From the NCBI RefSeq assembly GCF_008974265.1, contig NZ_BKZW01000002.1:1488001-1552000 (forward strand): a stretch of 64,000 bases of DNA, in the 5' to 3' direction. Made by a program: the position numbers and the translations under genes. Shown piece by piece: positions 37,676-46,644 of this stretch (position 1 is its first letter; each line of letters begins with the position of its first letter). Origin of the DNA: Dictyobacter vulcani (GTDB taxonomy: Bacteria; Chloroflexota; Ktedonobacteria; Ktedonobacterales; Ktedonobacteraceae). The notes below the pieces were generated by a model that had not been told where the DNA came from, searched no databases, and saw only the letters and a list, made by a program, of their open reading frames with translations.

Positions 37676-37976
37676 ATGTTGTGGTATTGTAAATTCAAGT
37701 GGCATGCACATACAACCCGTGACCAGGTGGCCAGGCGTGTAGTCCAGCAACACGATGCAGGTGCTAACCACCCGGAGCGTATTAAAGGCTGGTTCAATCT
37801 AGCCGGGGCGGGCAGGCTTCCTCCTGGTGGAGACAGATGATCCACATAAGTTAACAGCCTTCTTACAGCCGTATATGGATCTGATGGACTTCGATGTTCA
37901 CTCTGTCTACCCAATCGATTATGATCAACAGATCAATGAACTGCGCCAGGTGGTGCAGGTGGCAGCGCCCGTCTGA
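37676..37976 (+). pseudogene. DUF3303-like small protein, one frame break
   Basis: ATG at 37676 with AAAGGAGGAG upstream. It begins LWYCKFKWHAHTTRDQVARR and runs to NLAGAG, where the frame breaks near 37812. The second part reads GFLLVETDDPHKLTAFLQPY and DLMDFDVHSVYPIDYDQQIN and stops at 37976. Joined, it is a ~100-residue DUF3303-type alpha/beta protein of unknown function. One extra base in a G/C run explains the break. Both pieces are shorter than 60 codons, so simple ORF calling misses them. Confidence 0.65.
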
Positions 37977-38011
37977 TCTTGATTGCCGTGCTGGCAAAAT
38001 GGATCGGGCAA

Positions 38012-38054
38012 TACTACTGTGGTCGCGATAAAAAGGGCCGCGACCACAGTAGTA
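38012..38054 (+). promoter_or_regulatory. 16-bp stem directly before the phosphoribosyltransferase ribosome site
   Basis: TACTACTGTGGTCGCG (38012-38027) pairs perfectly with 38039-38054; loop 11 nt. GGGAGG follows immediately (38055-38060). It may end upstream transcription or control access to the ribosome site. Confidence 0.55.
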
Positions 38055-38067
38055 GGGAGGAACCGTG

Positions 38068-38748
38068 ATGGCAACGCAATTTCGTGATCGAACAGATGCA
38101 GGCGAACAACTGGCCGCCCGCCTGGCCGCGTATAGCAATCGTCCAGATGTGCTGGTGCTGGCATTACCGCGTGGTGGTGTAACGGTTGGCTTTGAGATCT
38201 CCCATCAACTGCATGCTCCCCTGGATGTGATGATCGTGCGTAAGCTTGGCGTCCCCGGACAAGAAGAACTGGCGCTGGGAGCGCTTGCCCCAGGCGGTAT
38301 ACGGGTTCTGAATGAAGATGTACTGCGTATGCGTGGCATCTCCAATGAAGTGATTGATGAGGTAGCTGCTCGCGAGCAACGTGAATTAGAGCGACGAGAG
38401 CGCCTCTACCGTGGCAATCGTCCAGCGTATGATGTACGTGGACGCACCGTGGTGCTGGTAGATGATGGTATCGCGACCGGAGCAACGATACGTGCCGCTA
38501 TCGCCGTCCTGAAACAGCAGCAACCTGCCCACCTGATCATCGCCGTTCCTGTCGCGGTAAAGATTACCTGTGATGAGTTCGCAGCGCAGGGATATGAGGT
38601 CGTCTGTCCTCTGCAACTGGAGACCCTCTATGCGGTGGGTAACTGGTATGAATATTTCCCGCAAACCAGTGACGAAGAGGTACACGACTTGCTTGAAAAA
38701 GCCTGCCATGAGCAAGATGCGTGGTTAGCGCAACACAAAAAAGGCTGA
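38068..38748 (+). CDS. Phosphoribosyltransferase-domain protein (COG1926)
   Basis: 226 residues from the ATG at 38068 (GGAGG upstream). PRPP-binding motif VVLVDDGIATGATIRAA near residue 130; N-terminal VLALPRGGVTVGFEISHQL and MIVRKLGVPGQEELALGAL are typical of COG1926. Substrate unknown. The hydrolase gene follows 125 bp downstream; in Rv0571c of M. tuberculosis (a DosR gene) the same two domains are fused in one protein. Confidence 0.88.
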   Translation: MATQFRDRTDAGEQLAARLAAYSNRPDVLVLALPRGGVTVGFEISHQLHAPLDVMIVRKLGVPGQEELALGALAPGGIRVLNEDVLRMRGISNEVIDEVAAREQRELERRERLYRGNRPAYDVRGRTVVLVDDGIATGATIRAAIAVLKQQQPAHLIIAVPVAVKITCDEFAAQGYEVVCPLQLETLYAVGNWYEYFPQTSDEEVHDLLEKACHEQDAWLAQHKKG

Positions 38749-38873
38749 GCATACTTTGCTATTTTTCAGCGAGCTTTTGGGATTTTCTCCGCCCTATAGT
38801 TTTTGGGATCATACAGCTATCCATATAGTGTGGCATTGATAGAGCATATTCAGCAATCATGGAGGAGGGAATG

Positions 38874-39554
38874 ATGGGCAAGCTTCAACTTGAGAAAATT
38901 GTACAGATACCAGCGGATAGCATTGCGCTTGAAGGTGCGCTTGTGATTCCCGAACATGCCGAGGGTGTGGTGACTTTTGCTCATGGGAGTGGAAGTAGTC
39001 GTCTGAGTCCCAGAAACACTTTTGTTGCTCAGCAGTTAAACAAAATCGGCATTGGCACACTCCTGATGGACCTACTCACTGAAGAAGAAGACGCGCGCTA
39101 TGAAACGCGTTTTGATATCGAGCTACTGGCTAATCGTTTGCTGCAAGTGACCTACTGGCTACAGAAGCAGCCAGACACCAGAAATCTGATACTCGGTTAC
39201 TTTGGAGCGAGTACAGGCGCTGCCGCTGCTTTGCGGGCAGCCGCAGCGTTGCCGGAAGCATCCATCAAAGCTATCGTTTCGCGTGGTGGACGTCCCGATC
39301 TGGCTGGAGGTGCGCTGATGCATATTCAGTCTCCGACCTTGCTGATTGTTGGTGGCAATGATGATATCGTCCTGCAACTGAACCGTGCGGCCTTTGCCAG
39401 TCTTCCTGGTGAGAAAGAGCTGGCAATTGTTCCAGGCGCGACCCATTTGTTTGAAGAACCAGGTGCTTTAGAGGAAGTTGCACGATTAGCCAGCAACTGG
39501 TTCAAAAAATATCTCCATATACTTGCGGCTCCTGGAAATGTGAATAGCCAGTGA
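38874..39554 (+). CDS. Dienelactone-hydrolase-like alpha/beta hydrolase
   Basis: 226 residues from the ATG at 38874, with AGGAGG 5 nt upstream; 38859 and 38871 are alternative ATGs. Nucleophile elbow GYFGASTGAAAAL (G-A-S-T-G), acid residue in VGGNDDIVLQLN, and histidine in VPGATHLFEEPG. The oxyanion side reads VTFAHGSGSSRLSPRN. It is the usual partner of COG1926 phosphoribosyltransferases. Substrate unknown. Confidence 0.85.
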   Translation: MGKLQLEKIVQIPADSIALEGALVIPEHAEGVVTFAHGSGSSRLSPRNTFVAQQLNKIGIGTLLMDLLTEEEDARYETRFDIELLANRLLQVTYWLQKQPDTRNLILGYFGASTGAAAALRAAAALPEASIKAIVSRGGRPDLAGGALMHIQSPTLLIVGGNDDIVLQLNRAAFASLPGEKELAIVPGATHLFEEPGALEEVARLASNWFKKYLHILAAPGNVNSQ

Positions 39555-39610
39555 GCAGGATGTCGAGGAGCGTGGCTATACGCGAGGGTTGCTGGTGCGC
39601 TAAATTTTGG

Positions 39611-39651
39611 TCGTACGGGAACAGGTTGCAGCCGTCAAGGCTGCCGGTACG
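39611..39651 (+). repeat. Dispersed REP-like repeat copy
   Basis: TCGTACGGGAACAGGTTGCA then CTGCCGGTACG at its end. It lies between the convergent hydrolases and overlaps the last codons of the minus-strand one. Confidence 0.75.
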
Positions 39652-40615
39652 TGGCGGTGGTATCGGGCCAGGTGCCGTTTGCGAGGGCGATGTATTTCTC
39701 GAAGTAAGCGGCGATCTGGTCCAGGGCCAGATGACCCTGGGCGGCTGGCAATTGATCTGCGAAGGCGTGCCAGCCATGGAACATACCTGCCATGGTGACG
39801 CATCTGGCTCTGACACCCGCAGTCGTGGCGAGCTCTTTGAACTTGTAGGCATCGTCATGGAGGAGTTCAAGTTGTCCAACTTGCAGAAAGAGTGCGGGTA
39901 GGCCATGCAGGTCAGCATACATGGGTGAGGCTAGTGGCTGGGCTGCTTCTGCCTGATTGACATACTGGCTGGCGGCGTACTCGAGTAGATCCAGGGAGAG
40001 GACTGTATCAGTGGTGAGCTGGCTTTTGCGGCGTAAACCGGTGGTGGTGAGGTCAAGCCAGGGTGAAATACATGCGGCCATGGTTGGTAATGGGATTTTT
40101 TGATCACGAGCCAGCAGTAATACTGCCAGTGCGATACCGCCGCCGGCTGCTGATCCCATGATGGCCAGGTTTTTATTGGCGTAGCCCTGTTCCTGTAGCC
40201 ATTGATAGGCCGTAAGCCCATCCTCAATGGGGGCTGGAAAAGGATGTTCCGGTGCCAGTCGATAGTCTATTTGTAGTATTCTGGTGCGGGTCATGGCGGC
40301 CAGCGCTGAGACAAGTACGCGATCAGTGTGCAGTGAGCCATTAATATAGGTGCCACTATGGAAATAGAGGATGGCCTGTTGTGTTCTGGCTGCTACAGGA
40401 ATAATCCATTCGGCCGCTAGATCCTGAATGGAAAAGGTTTTAATAGTTACCTCAGACTGCATGGTATACAGTGTCGGAATGGTCTCAAAAGCGGCACGAT
40501 ATTGTTCGATAGAAAGTGTGTCCAGTGGCTGTTCATGTATGTCCCGGAGTAGGGACGCGATCTTTTGTTGAATCTGTGAGGCATTGTTAGTATTAGCGCT
40601 GGTTTGATCTTCCAT
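39635..40615 (-). CDS. Alpha/beta hydrolase of the hormone-sensitive-lipase (Aes) family
   Basis: 326 residues. ATG at 40615 with AAAGGAAA upstream. Cap helices, then the oxyanion motif (usually HGGG) seen as ILYFHSGTYINGS and the nucleophile motif (usually GDSAGG) seen as IMGSAAGGGIALAVLL. The latter reads G-S-A-A-G, so the catalytic serine position is alanine or shifted by one. The acid and histidine regions are present (LLHDDAYKF; MFHGWHAFAD). Activity is therefore doubtful. The C-terminus is formed by a dispersed repeat. It follows the response regulator by 15 bp. Confidence 0.75.
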   Translation of the reverse strand: MEDQTSANTNNASQIQQKIASLLRDIHEQPLDTLSIEQYRAAFETIPTLYTMQSEVTIKTFSIQDLAAEWIIPVAARTQQAILYFHSGTYINGSLHTDRVLVSALAAMTRTRILQIDYRLAPEHPFPAPIEDGLTAYQWLQEQGYANKNLAIMGSAAGGGIALAVLLLARDQKIPLPTMAACISPWLDLTTTGLRRKSQLTTDTVLSLDLLEYAASQYVNQAEAAQPLASPMYADLHGLPALFLQVGQLELLHDDAYKFKELATTAGVRARCVTMAGMFHGWHAFADQLPAAQGHLALDQIAAYFEKYIALANGTWPDTTATYRQP

Positions 40616-40630
40616 GTTTAACCGTTTCCT

Positions 40631-41281
40631 TTATTTCCTGACGATACCCTCACGCCAGGCCAGGACAGCGGCCTGTGTACGGTCGGTCAGGTGAAGCTTA
40701 CTTAGAATATTGTTGACGTGGCTTTTTACAGTGCCTTCGCTGATAACCAGGTGATTGGCGATCATAGCATTACTGTATCCATTGGCAATCAGGCGTAGCA
40801 CTTCCAACTCGCGCTCACTGAGTTCGCGAAAAGGATTAAGTGCATCCCGCCGTTTCCCCTGTAACTCCTGGATTACACGGGAAGCGACACGCGGATGGAG
40901 AATAGCTTCCCCGCGTGCGGCTTTATAAATGGCGTTGACAATCTCCTCCCCTGCGGATTCTTTGAGCAAATATGACAGCGCTCCCGCCCTGATGGCGGGA
41001 AAAATATATTCATCCTGAGCATAAGAGGTCAGAACGACAATGTATGTTTGAGGATGGATCTTTTTCACACGTTGCGTGGTTTCAACACCATCTAAGCCCG
41101 GCATAGCCAGATCCAGCAGGAGCACATCTGGCTTCAGTGTCGTGACCAATTGCAGCGCTTCTGCACCTGAACCCGCCTCGCCAACGACTTGAATGTCTGT
41201 CCGGGTAGCTAAAAAAGCCTGGATCCCCTGGCGGACTACTATATGGTCATCAACAATGCAGACCCGAATCAGTGCTGTCAT
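40631..41281 (-). CDS. NarL/FixJ-family response regulator
   Basis: 216 residues. ATG at 41281 overlaps the kinase stop (ATGA). Receiver domain: acidic pair in VCIVDDHIVVRQG, phospho-acceptor Asp in PDVLLLDLAMPGLDG, Thr in VLTSYAQDEY, Lys in LLKESAGEE. C-terminal LuxR-type helix-turn-helix: LSERELEVLRLIANGYSNAM and GTVKSHVNNILSKLHL. It acts with the histidine kinase encoded just upstream, and possibly controls the ABC exporter of the same gene run. Confidence 0.93.
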   Translation of the reverse strand: MTALIRVCIVDDHIVVRQGIQAFLATRTDIQVVGEAGSGAEALQLVTTLKPDVLLLDLAMPGLDGVETTQRVKKIHPQTYIVVLTSYAQDEYIFPAIRAGALSYLLKESAGEEIVNAIYKAARGEAILHPRVASRVIQELQGKRRDALNPFRELSERELEVLRLIANGYSNAMIANHLVISEGTVKSHVNNILSKLHLTDRTQAAVLAWREGIVRK

Positions 41282-42336
41282 TTCTTCTCCACTTCTACTG
41301 GCACTGGAATACGTGCCTGGATGGATGTTCCCTTTGTTGAGCTCTCAAGTGTAAATAAGCCATCAATAGCTGCAATGCGCTCACGCATGTTGTGTAGTCC
41401 TAGACTGTGTTTTTGCTTACGAGTAATTGAAGGATTAAAACCATGTCCATCATCGGTGATACTGAAAGTGATTGTATGTGACTCATCTAGCAATAGTTTC
41501 AAGTATACATTATGGGCGTGACTATGGCGGGCGATATTTGACAGAGCCTCCTGGGTGACGCGAAAGATGGTCTGTTCAATGCCGGCGGGAAGAGAAATGA
41601 CTGGTTCTATATGCACAGATAGCGCGATAGCCGTACGCTGTGACCAATCGTGGCAGAGTTCTTCAAGCGCCGGCCCGAGTGTTTTATCCATCAAGGCTGG
41701 TGGGCGAAGCTCTTCTATGAGCGTGGCCAGTTCTTGTTGCGCTAGCAGGGCAAGCTTTTCGGCTTCGACAAGATGGCGATATGAGGCGTCGGCGTCTTGC
41801 TGAAAAAGGACACGGACGGCCGATAACTGCATCTGGACGGCAAACAGATGTTGCTTGACCGCATCATGTAAATCTTGTTTTAAGCGTGCCCGTTCCTCCA
41901 GGATCGCCAGTTTGCGTCGGGCTAACAACAAGAGTTGTAGTTGTTCTGCCATATGATTCAGGTCGGCACTTAATTGTCCCAGTTCATCGTGAATATGATC
42001 ATGAATAGTGTCTTGAAATTCTCCTCGACTCCATGCTTTTGTGGCCTGAGCAATCCGGCGCAGGCGGCCTGTAAGATGCCGGGCGATAAGCATGCCAGCG
42101 CCCGTCCCTAGAGAGCTGGCTAAGAAAATAAAGTAAAAGCCGTTCGGCTGCCAGTAACTCCATAAGATCGGGAATAGCCGTTCTGGTCGGATTGTGTTTG
42201 AATTCTGGATATCTTGCAGCACGGGAGCCAACGTGATCGTGCATTCAATCGTCAGGGCGGCAATAAATGTGACCAGCAGATACGACATGCTGAGCCGCCA
42301 GAAGAGACCACCAAAATGCCAATGCCATCTGCGCAT
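41278..42336 (-). CDS. Sensor histidine kinase (HisKA_3 type) with HAMP domain
   Basis: 352 residues. ATG at 42336 with AGGAT upstream. Two membrane helices (near residues 15-35 and 50-75) bracket a short extracytoplasmic loop, so it may sense the membrane itself. HAMP (RRIAQATKAWSRGEFQ), then the dimerisation/phospho-acceptor region ARLKQDLHDAVKQHLFAVQM with His in DLHDAVKQ, and the ATPase domain (QEALSNIARHSHA, ITDDGHGFNP, GLHNMRERI). Paired with the overlapping response regulator; 153 bp downstream of the FtsX-type permease. Confidence 0.92.
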   Translation of the reverse strand: MRRWHWHFGGLFWRLSMSYLLVTFIAALTIECTITLAPVLQDIQNSNTIRPERLFPILWSYWQPNGFYFIFLASSLGTGAGMLIARHLTGRLRRIAQATKAWSRGEFQDTIHDHIHDELGQLSADLNHMAEQLQLLLLARRKLAILEERARLKQDLHDAVKQHLFAVQMQLSAVRVLFQQDADASYRHLVEAEKLALLAQQELATLIEELRPPALMDKTLGPALEELCHDWSQRTAIALSVHIEPVISLPAGIEQTIFRVTQEALSNIARHSHAHNVYLKLLLDESHTITFSITDDGHGFNPSITRKQKHSLGLHNMRERIAAIDGLFTLESSTKGTSIQARIPVPVEVEKK

Positions 42337-42489
42337 AGCGTAAGATCCTCATATAACTATAGTTGTATTATTTTACGACGCTAATATCCTATTATAGCGA
42401 TTGGTGCACATATGATACTGGCAGTATATGACACTATTTACGCTCTATGCATCAGGAACTCATTACCGCTATTGAGATTTGTGAGCGTG

Positions 42490-44904
42490 TTATTCATAGC
42501 GCAGCAATTCAGCGATGTGTAAGCGCGCGGCATTTTTTAGCGGGATAATACTGGCCAGGGTGGCGATAGTTAGTAGAGACAGCAGTAGTAGTAGAAAAGC
42601 CAGAGGATCGACGATAAAGTCTACTGGCATCACAAACTGGCTAAACAGGCGTAAAAAGGCGTAGGCCAGGGGCAGTCCCAGCAGCGTTGCAGGCAGCCAG
42701 GCGATGAGTCCAAGTGAGAGGCCCTGTACCCAGAAAACCTGAGCTACGCGCCATGAGCTAGCCCCCAGGGTCCGTAACATACCTATTTCTCGCCGCCGTT
42801 CTAGTACTGCGGCGGTTAATTCATTGGCCAGACCGATCATGGCTGCACCGCCAACAATGGTCGCGACTCCATAGAGCAAAATGTAGGAGATAAACCAGCT
42901 ACGCTGATGACGCATAATTTCATCCTGCACCAGATAAACGTTGACTATTCCGCCGCCACGCTCTACTGAGCCACGCGTGGTCGCATCCATAGCTAGATTC
43001 CCTAGCTGCTGCGTGAGCGCCTGGATTGTGGTAGCTGAATGATCGGTTGCCTGGAGCAGGACACGAAAGGCTGCATCATTGACGGATTGTGCGGGGGCAC
43101 CCTGAAATTGATAGAGTGTATTGACAGGAACCACTGCGGCTCCCATTTGCCCCAGACCATTGACGTTCTCGTTGATGATACCAATAATGCGCCAGTTTAT
43201 GGCTTGATTGCTGGGATTAGTCACGCTGAGATTATCGCCGACAGCCAGGCCGGTGAGCGCTGAAAAATGCCGGCTAATGAGCACAACCTCGCGATCCTCA
43301 GGCCGTAACCAGCGTCCGCTGACGAGTTGATAGTGGTAGATTCTGGTCTGTGGCTCAATTCCCCAGAGTGCCAGATGTCCCCAGCGGGTGGTAACGCCTC
43401 CCTGTCCATAGCGCTCAAGGACGCGAATATGCTGGACCCTGGCCAGATCGTGTTTGAGGCTGCTGAACGTCATCTGGGGCCCTAGATCTACTTCAATATC
43501 GGCATGAAAGTTCGTAAAGACCGAGCCTACTGTATAGTTAATCGAAGTGGTCAAGATTTGCACCATTAAAAAGCTGGTTCCGGCGATGCTGAGCATAAAA
43601 ATAGTGAGCATAGCACGCCAGCGTTTGCGGAAGAGGCTGCGTAATCCCATCCACACGGTTTGCGAAATCCAGGTGAGCCGCCAGTCAAAACGCGTTAGTA
43701 ATGTATTGTCTCGTTCTGTACTAACCCCATATGTAGAAAGCGCCTCACGGATAGTGATGCGGGTACCATTCCACAATGGAAGTATTGCTGCCAGGATGGG
43801 CACGCCAAAGCCGACAAGCAGACCCAGCAGAATGAGATTGATGGGCAGGATAAATGGCCCTAACGCCAACGGAATCGCAGGTGCCAGTATGGAGGCCAGA
43901 GCATAGCCACCGGTAATCCCCAATATCAGTCCAGGGATGGTGGCTAGCGAGCTACAGATAATGATAAAAAGCAGGTAACTGCGCATAATCTGCCATTGGG
44001 TGCCACCCAGTGTTTTCATGGTAGCAATGATCGCTGTTTGTTCGGTAATCAAGGTGGTGACTGTATTGAAAATGAGGATGGCACTGACAAGTACCGCCAG
44101 GATGACCAGTGCGATGAGCAGCGTAAAAATGCCATTAATTTGTGACAACGGCACAATAGCAGGACCCGGGAAGGCCGTCACCAGCACACTTATATGTTGG
44201 CTGTGTAGGATCGTCTGGAGATCTCTAGCCGTCATATCAACCTGGCTGATATGCTCCACTTTATAATGAAGCATATATTGGCGGGCGGGACGATTGGGTT
44301 GATTGCTATTGGTCAGTACATCTAATTGACGTATGCCGTCTGCACTCATATATGCCTGGGCCTTACCGGAGGTAGCAGGATCGACGCCAGCGGTGCGGGC
44401 CATGCCTACCACGCGTAACTGCACCTGTCCATGGGTTGTATCGATACGAACCATGTCGCCAATGGCCGTAGGTGCCAGGGCGGTATCGCCATATTCCAGC
44501 ACAATCTCGCCTGCCTGAGGATAACGACCACTGATTAGTTCAAATGGAGCCAGCGCGGGTGTGTGCAAATCGGGATAACTGATAATTTTGAGCGCGGTAT
44601 AGCCTGGTGCTTGATGGATGCTCCAGAGGGTTGAGACTCGCGTCTCGAATTGAACCGCTTTGACATTGGGCACAGCTTTCAGCGCAGGTAGCAGGCCAGC
44701 ATCTAATCTGTCGACAACCATGGTAATATCCGGTTGGGTCGCCTGGCTCTCAATGGTATAGGCGAAAGCTGAAAAAAGGATGTCTTTGGTAAAAGTAATG
44801 CTGATCAGGCCAAACACCCCTACGAGAATACCGCTAATCAGCAGCAATGTGCGGGCTTTTCTTCTGTACATATCCGCCAGAATCTTTCTTGTGCTTGCGC
44901 TCAT
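42490..44904 (-). CDS. FtsX-family ABC transporter permease (MacB-like duplicated form)
   Basis: 804 residues. ATG at 44904 overlaps the ATPase stop (ATGA). It has an N-terminal helix, a MacB-PCD-like periplasmic domain (residues ~45-260), a block of three to four helices, a second periplasmic domain (residues ~440-650) and three C-terminal helices ending RLHIAELLRYE. This duplicated layout is that of large ABC exporters or mechanotransmission systems for lipids or peptides. Substrate unknown. Co-translated with the ATPase and followed by a two-component system. Confidence 0.88.
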   Translation of the reverse strand: MSASTRKILADMYRRKARTLLLISGILVGVFGLISITFTKDILFSAFAYTIESQATQPDITMVVDRLDAGLLPALKAVPNVKAVQFETRVSTLWSIHQAPGYTALKIISYPDLHTPALAPFELISGRYPQAGEIVLEYGDTALAPTAIGDMVRIDTTHGQVQLRVVGMARTAGVDPATSGKAQAYMSADGIRQLDVLTNSNQPNRPARQYMLHYKVEHISQVDMTARDLQTILHSQHISVLVTAFPGPAIVPLSQINGIFTLLIALVILAVLVSAILIFNTVTTLITEQTAIIATMKTLGGTQWQIMRSYLLFIIICSSLATIPGLILGITGGYALASILAPAIPLALGPFILPINLILLGLLVGFGVPILAAILPLWNGTRITIREALSTYGVSTERDNTLLTRFDWRLTWISQTVWMGLRSLFRKRWRAMLTIFMLSIAGTSFLMVQILTTSINYTVGSVFTNFHADIEVDLGPQMTFSSLKHDLARVQHIRVLERYGQGGVTTRWGHLALWGIEPQTRIYHYQLVSGRWLRPEDREVVLISRHFSALTGLAVGDNLSVTNPSNQAINWRIIGIINENVNGLGQMGAAVVPVNTLYQFQGAPAQSVNDAAFRVLLQATDHSATTIQALTQQLGNLAMDATTRGSVERGGGIVNVYLVQDEIMRHQRSWFISYILLYGVATIVGGAAMIGLANELTAAVLERRREIGMLRTLGASSWRVAQVFWVQGLSLGLIAWLPATLLGLPLAYAFLRLFSQFVMPVDFIVDPLAFLLLLLSLLTIATLASIIPLKNAARLHIAELLRYE

Positions 44905-45671
44905 GAATGTACCTCCTCCTGGCGGGAAGTGATCGTGGCCTTTGTTCCATGTGTATTGACAATCTGACCATCCAGTAGATCAATACGCGCCTGTGCGAGT
45001 GACGCAAGTTGTGGATCGTGCGTCACATAGATGACCGTTTTTCCCTGGGTGGTAAGGTTTGCCAATGTAGTAAAGATCGCGTGTGCTGTGCGAGAATCAA
45101 GATTACCGGTTGGTTCATCGGTAATCAGCACTGGTGGATCATTGGCTAAGGCCCGGGCGATGGCGACCCGTTGTTGCTGGCCACCAGAGAGTTCAGCAGG
45201 TAAGCGCTGAGCGAAAGAGCCTGCATCTACGATGCTCAGACATATCTGAGCCCGCTCGCGCCAGGCCTGGCGCGGAAGGTTACCGCCTCCACCTAATTCC
45301 AGGGCCAGTAACACATTTTCAATGGCCGTAAGGGTAGGGATGAGTTGAAAAAACTGAAAGATGATGCCGACATTACGCCCACGCCAGCGCGCCAGCGCAT
45401 TTTCGCTTTGAGCCTTCAACTCCTGACCAGCAAAAATGACGCTCCCCTCCGTTGGCCGGTCGATGCCAGTCAGCATATTCAACAGCGTCGATTTGCCACT
45501 ACCCGATGGACCATTAATCGTAAAGAGACTTTGCGTGGGCACGGTAAAGGTGATGTCATTAAGGAGCGTGGTCTTTTGAGCACGCGCCGTAATGACACGT
45601 GTAAGGTGCTCGACCTGGAGGAATGGAGATCCAGGTAACTGATAATCAGCATCTTTATCAAGATTGAGCAT
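44901..45671 (-). CDS. ABC transporter ATP-binding protein (MacB/LolD type)
   Basis: 256 residues from the ATG at 45671 (AAGGAT upstream); an upstream in-frame start at 45698 lacks support. Walker [18 protein letters not shown]-loop [11 protein letters not shown], signature [18 protein letters not shown], Walker [14 protein letters not shown]-loop YVTHDPQ. Energises the FtsX-type permease whose gene it overlaps. Confidence 0.93.
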   Translation of the reverse strand: MLNLDKDADYQLPGSPFLQVEHLTRVITARAQKTTLLNDITFTVPTQSLFTINGPSGSGKSTLLNMLTGIDRPTEGSVIFAGQELKAQSENALARWRGRNVGIIFQFFQLIPTLTAIENVLLALELGGGGNLPRQAWRERAQICLSIVDAGSFAQRLPAELSGGQQQRVAIARALANDPPVLITDEPTGNLDSRTAHAIFTTLANLTTQGKTVIYVTHDPQLASLAQARIDLLDGQIVNTHGTKATITSRQEEVHS

Positions 45672-46025
45672 GGAGATTGATCCTTTCTCAGGGAGCATAT
45701 TTTGACCTGAATGGTCATATTGCGATCCTTGAGAAAGTATAGGGGAATATAAACTTAAAGCTTTCTATCGGAAGTTAGATCGTGCCTCTATTTGAAGTTA
45801 GAAAGTATGTGGCGGATACGGCTGTTTGTATGCCTACCGGTAATTATACCGGGTGGTTACTCTTTTTTTGCATATAAAAACCCGGTAGACATAACCAGTA
45901 TATTTACAGGATAATTATCTCTTATTTCTCTTGTATACTCCCATAGCATAAAAAACATGCTACGTGGTTTCCACGATCCACACACTTTTTGTTGATTTTT
46001 GTTTCTATCAGGAAAGGAAACGTCC
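45672..46025. other. Intergenic between divergent genes
   Basis: 354 bp. TACCGGGT (45847-45854) pairs with ACCCGGTA (45880-45887) around a T-run, a possible regulatory stem. The ribosome site AAAGGAAA of the next gene is at the right end. Confidence 0.4.
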
Positions 46026-46565
46026 ATGTCTCGCATTTTCTCAAAAGTATCTGCTTCGTTTCTCATGCTCTTGTTAGCGCTTGTTATCGGCACACCGATG
46101 GCGCAAGCACACACTGCTGTGACTGCATCACAACCATCCTGTCGACAACTCGTTGTCTACTTGCATGGTAAAAATCCCGTAACCACAAAATGTCTGTCAA
46201 CCACGGCAACAAACTCTTCCCATACTGTCTCGCCACACACATCAAAAGTTGATTGTGGGAGTCGTGATGCGATGGTTATCTGGTCAGATGCCAATTTACA
46301 AGGATGGAGTATCTGTTTTGTCGGGACTGGTTTTGTCAATATGACCTCTTTCTCAGTCAATCCTTTCTGGAATTGGAATGATCAGGCTAGCAGTTATGGA
46401 ACTGGATGTTTAGATGGAATCTTTTATACCAATACCAATGGTTGGGGACAAAGCCAACCGTTTACAATGAAAACGACTGGAAACTTTGATGGCTATGCCG
46501 GTCACTTGCCCAATGATGCGCTTTCTTCGATCTACATCACCTCGGATCATTCGCCCAACTGCTAA
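46026..46565 (+). CDS. Secreted beta/gamma-crystallin-like (I36-type) protein
   Basis: 179 residues from the ATG at 46026 (AAAGGAAA upstream). Signal peptide SFLMLLLALVIGTPMAQA with an AxA cleavage site. The mature part has six cysteines and the pattern VIWSDANLQGWSICFVGTGF then SSIYIT, as in small secreted peptidase-inhibitor-I36/crystallin-fold proteins of Actinobacteria and Chloroflexota. Role outside the cell unknown. Single gene with a strong terminator 19 bp downstream. Confidence 0.7.
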   Translation: MSRIFSKVSASFLMLLLALVIGTPMAQAHTAVTASQPSCRQLVVYLHGKNPVTTKCLSTTATNSSHTVSPHTSKVDCGSRDAMVIWSDANLQGWSICFVGTGFVNMTSFSVNPFWNWNDQASSYGTGCLDGIFYTNTNGWGQSQPFTMKTTGNFDGYAGHLPNDALSSIYITSDHSPNC

Positions 46566-46583
46566 CCAACCTGCATATATGAG

Positions 46584-46619
46584 AGGCGAGAGGCGCAATG
46601 CAAATTGCGTCTCTCGCCT
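46584..46619. terminator. Terminator between crystallin-like and phosphoketolase genes
   Basis: AGGCGAGAGGCGCAAT (46584-46599) pairs with 46604-46619 with one G-T pair in 16 bp. Lies between convergent genes. Confidence 0.75.
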
Positions 46620-46644
46620 TTGACGTATGTTTGATGGATTGTAC

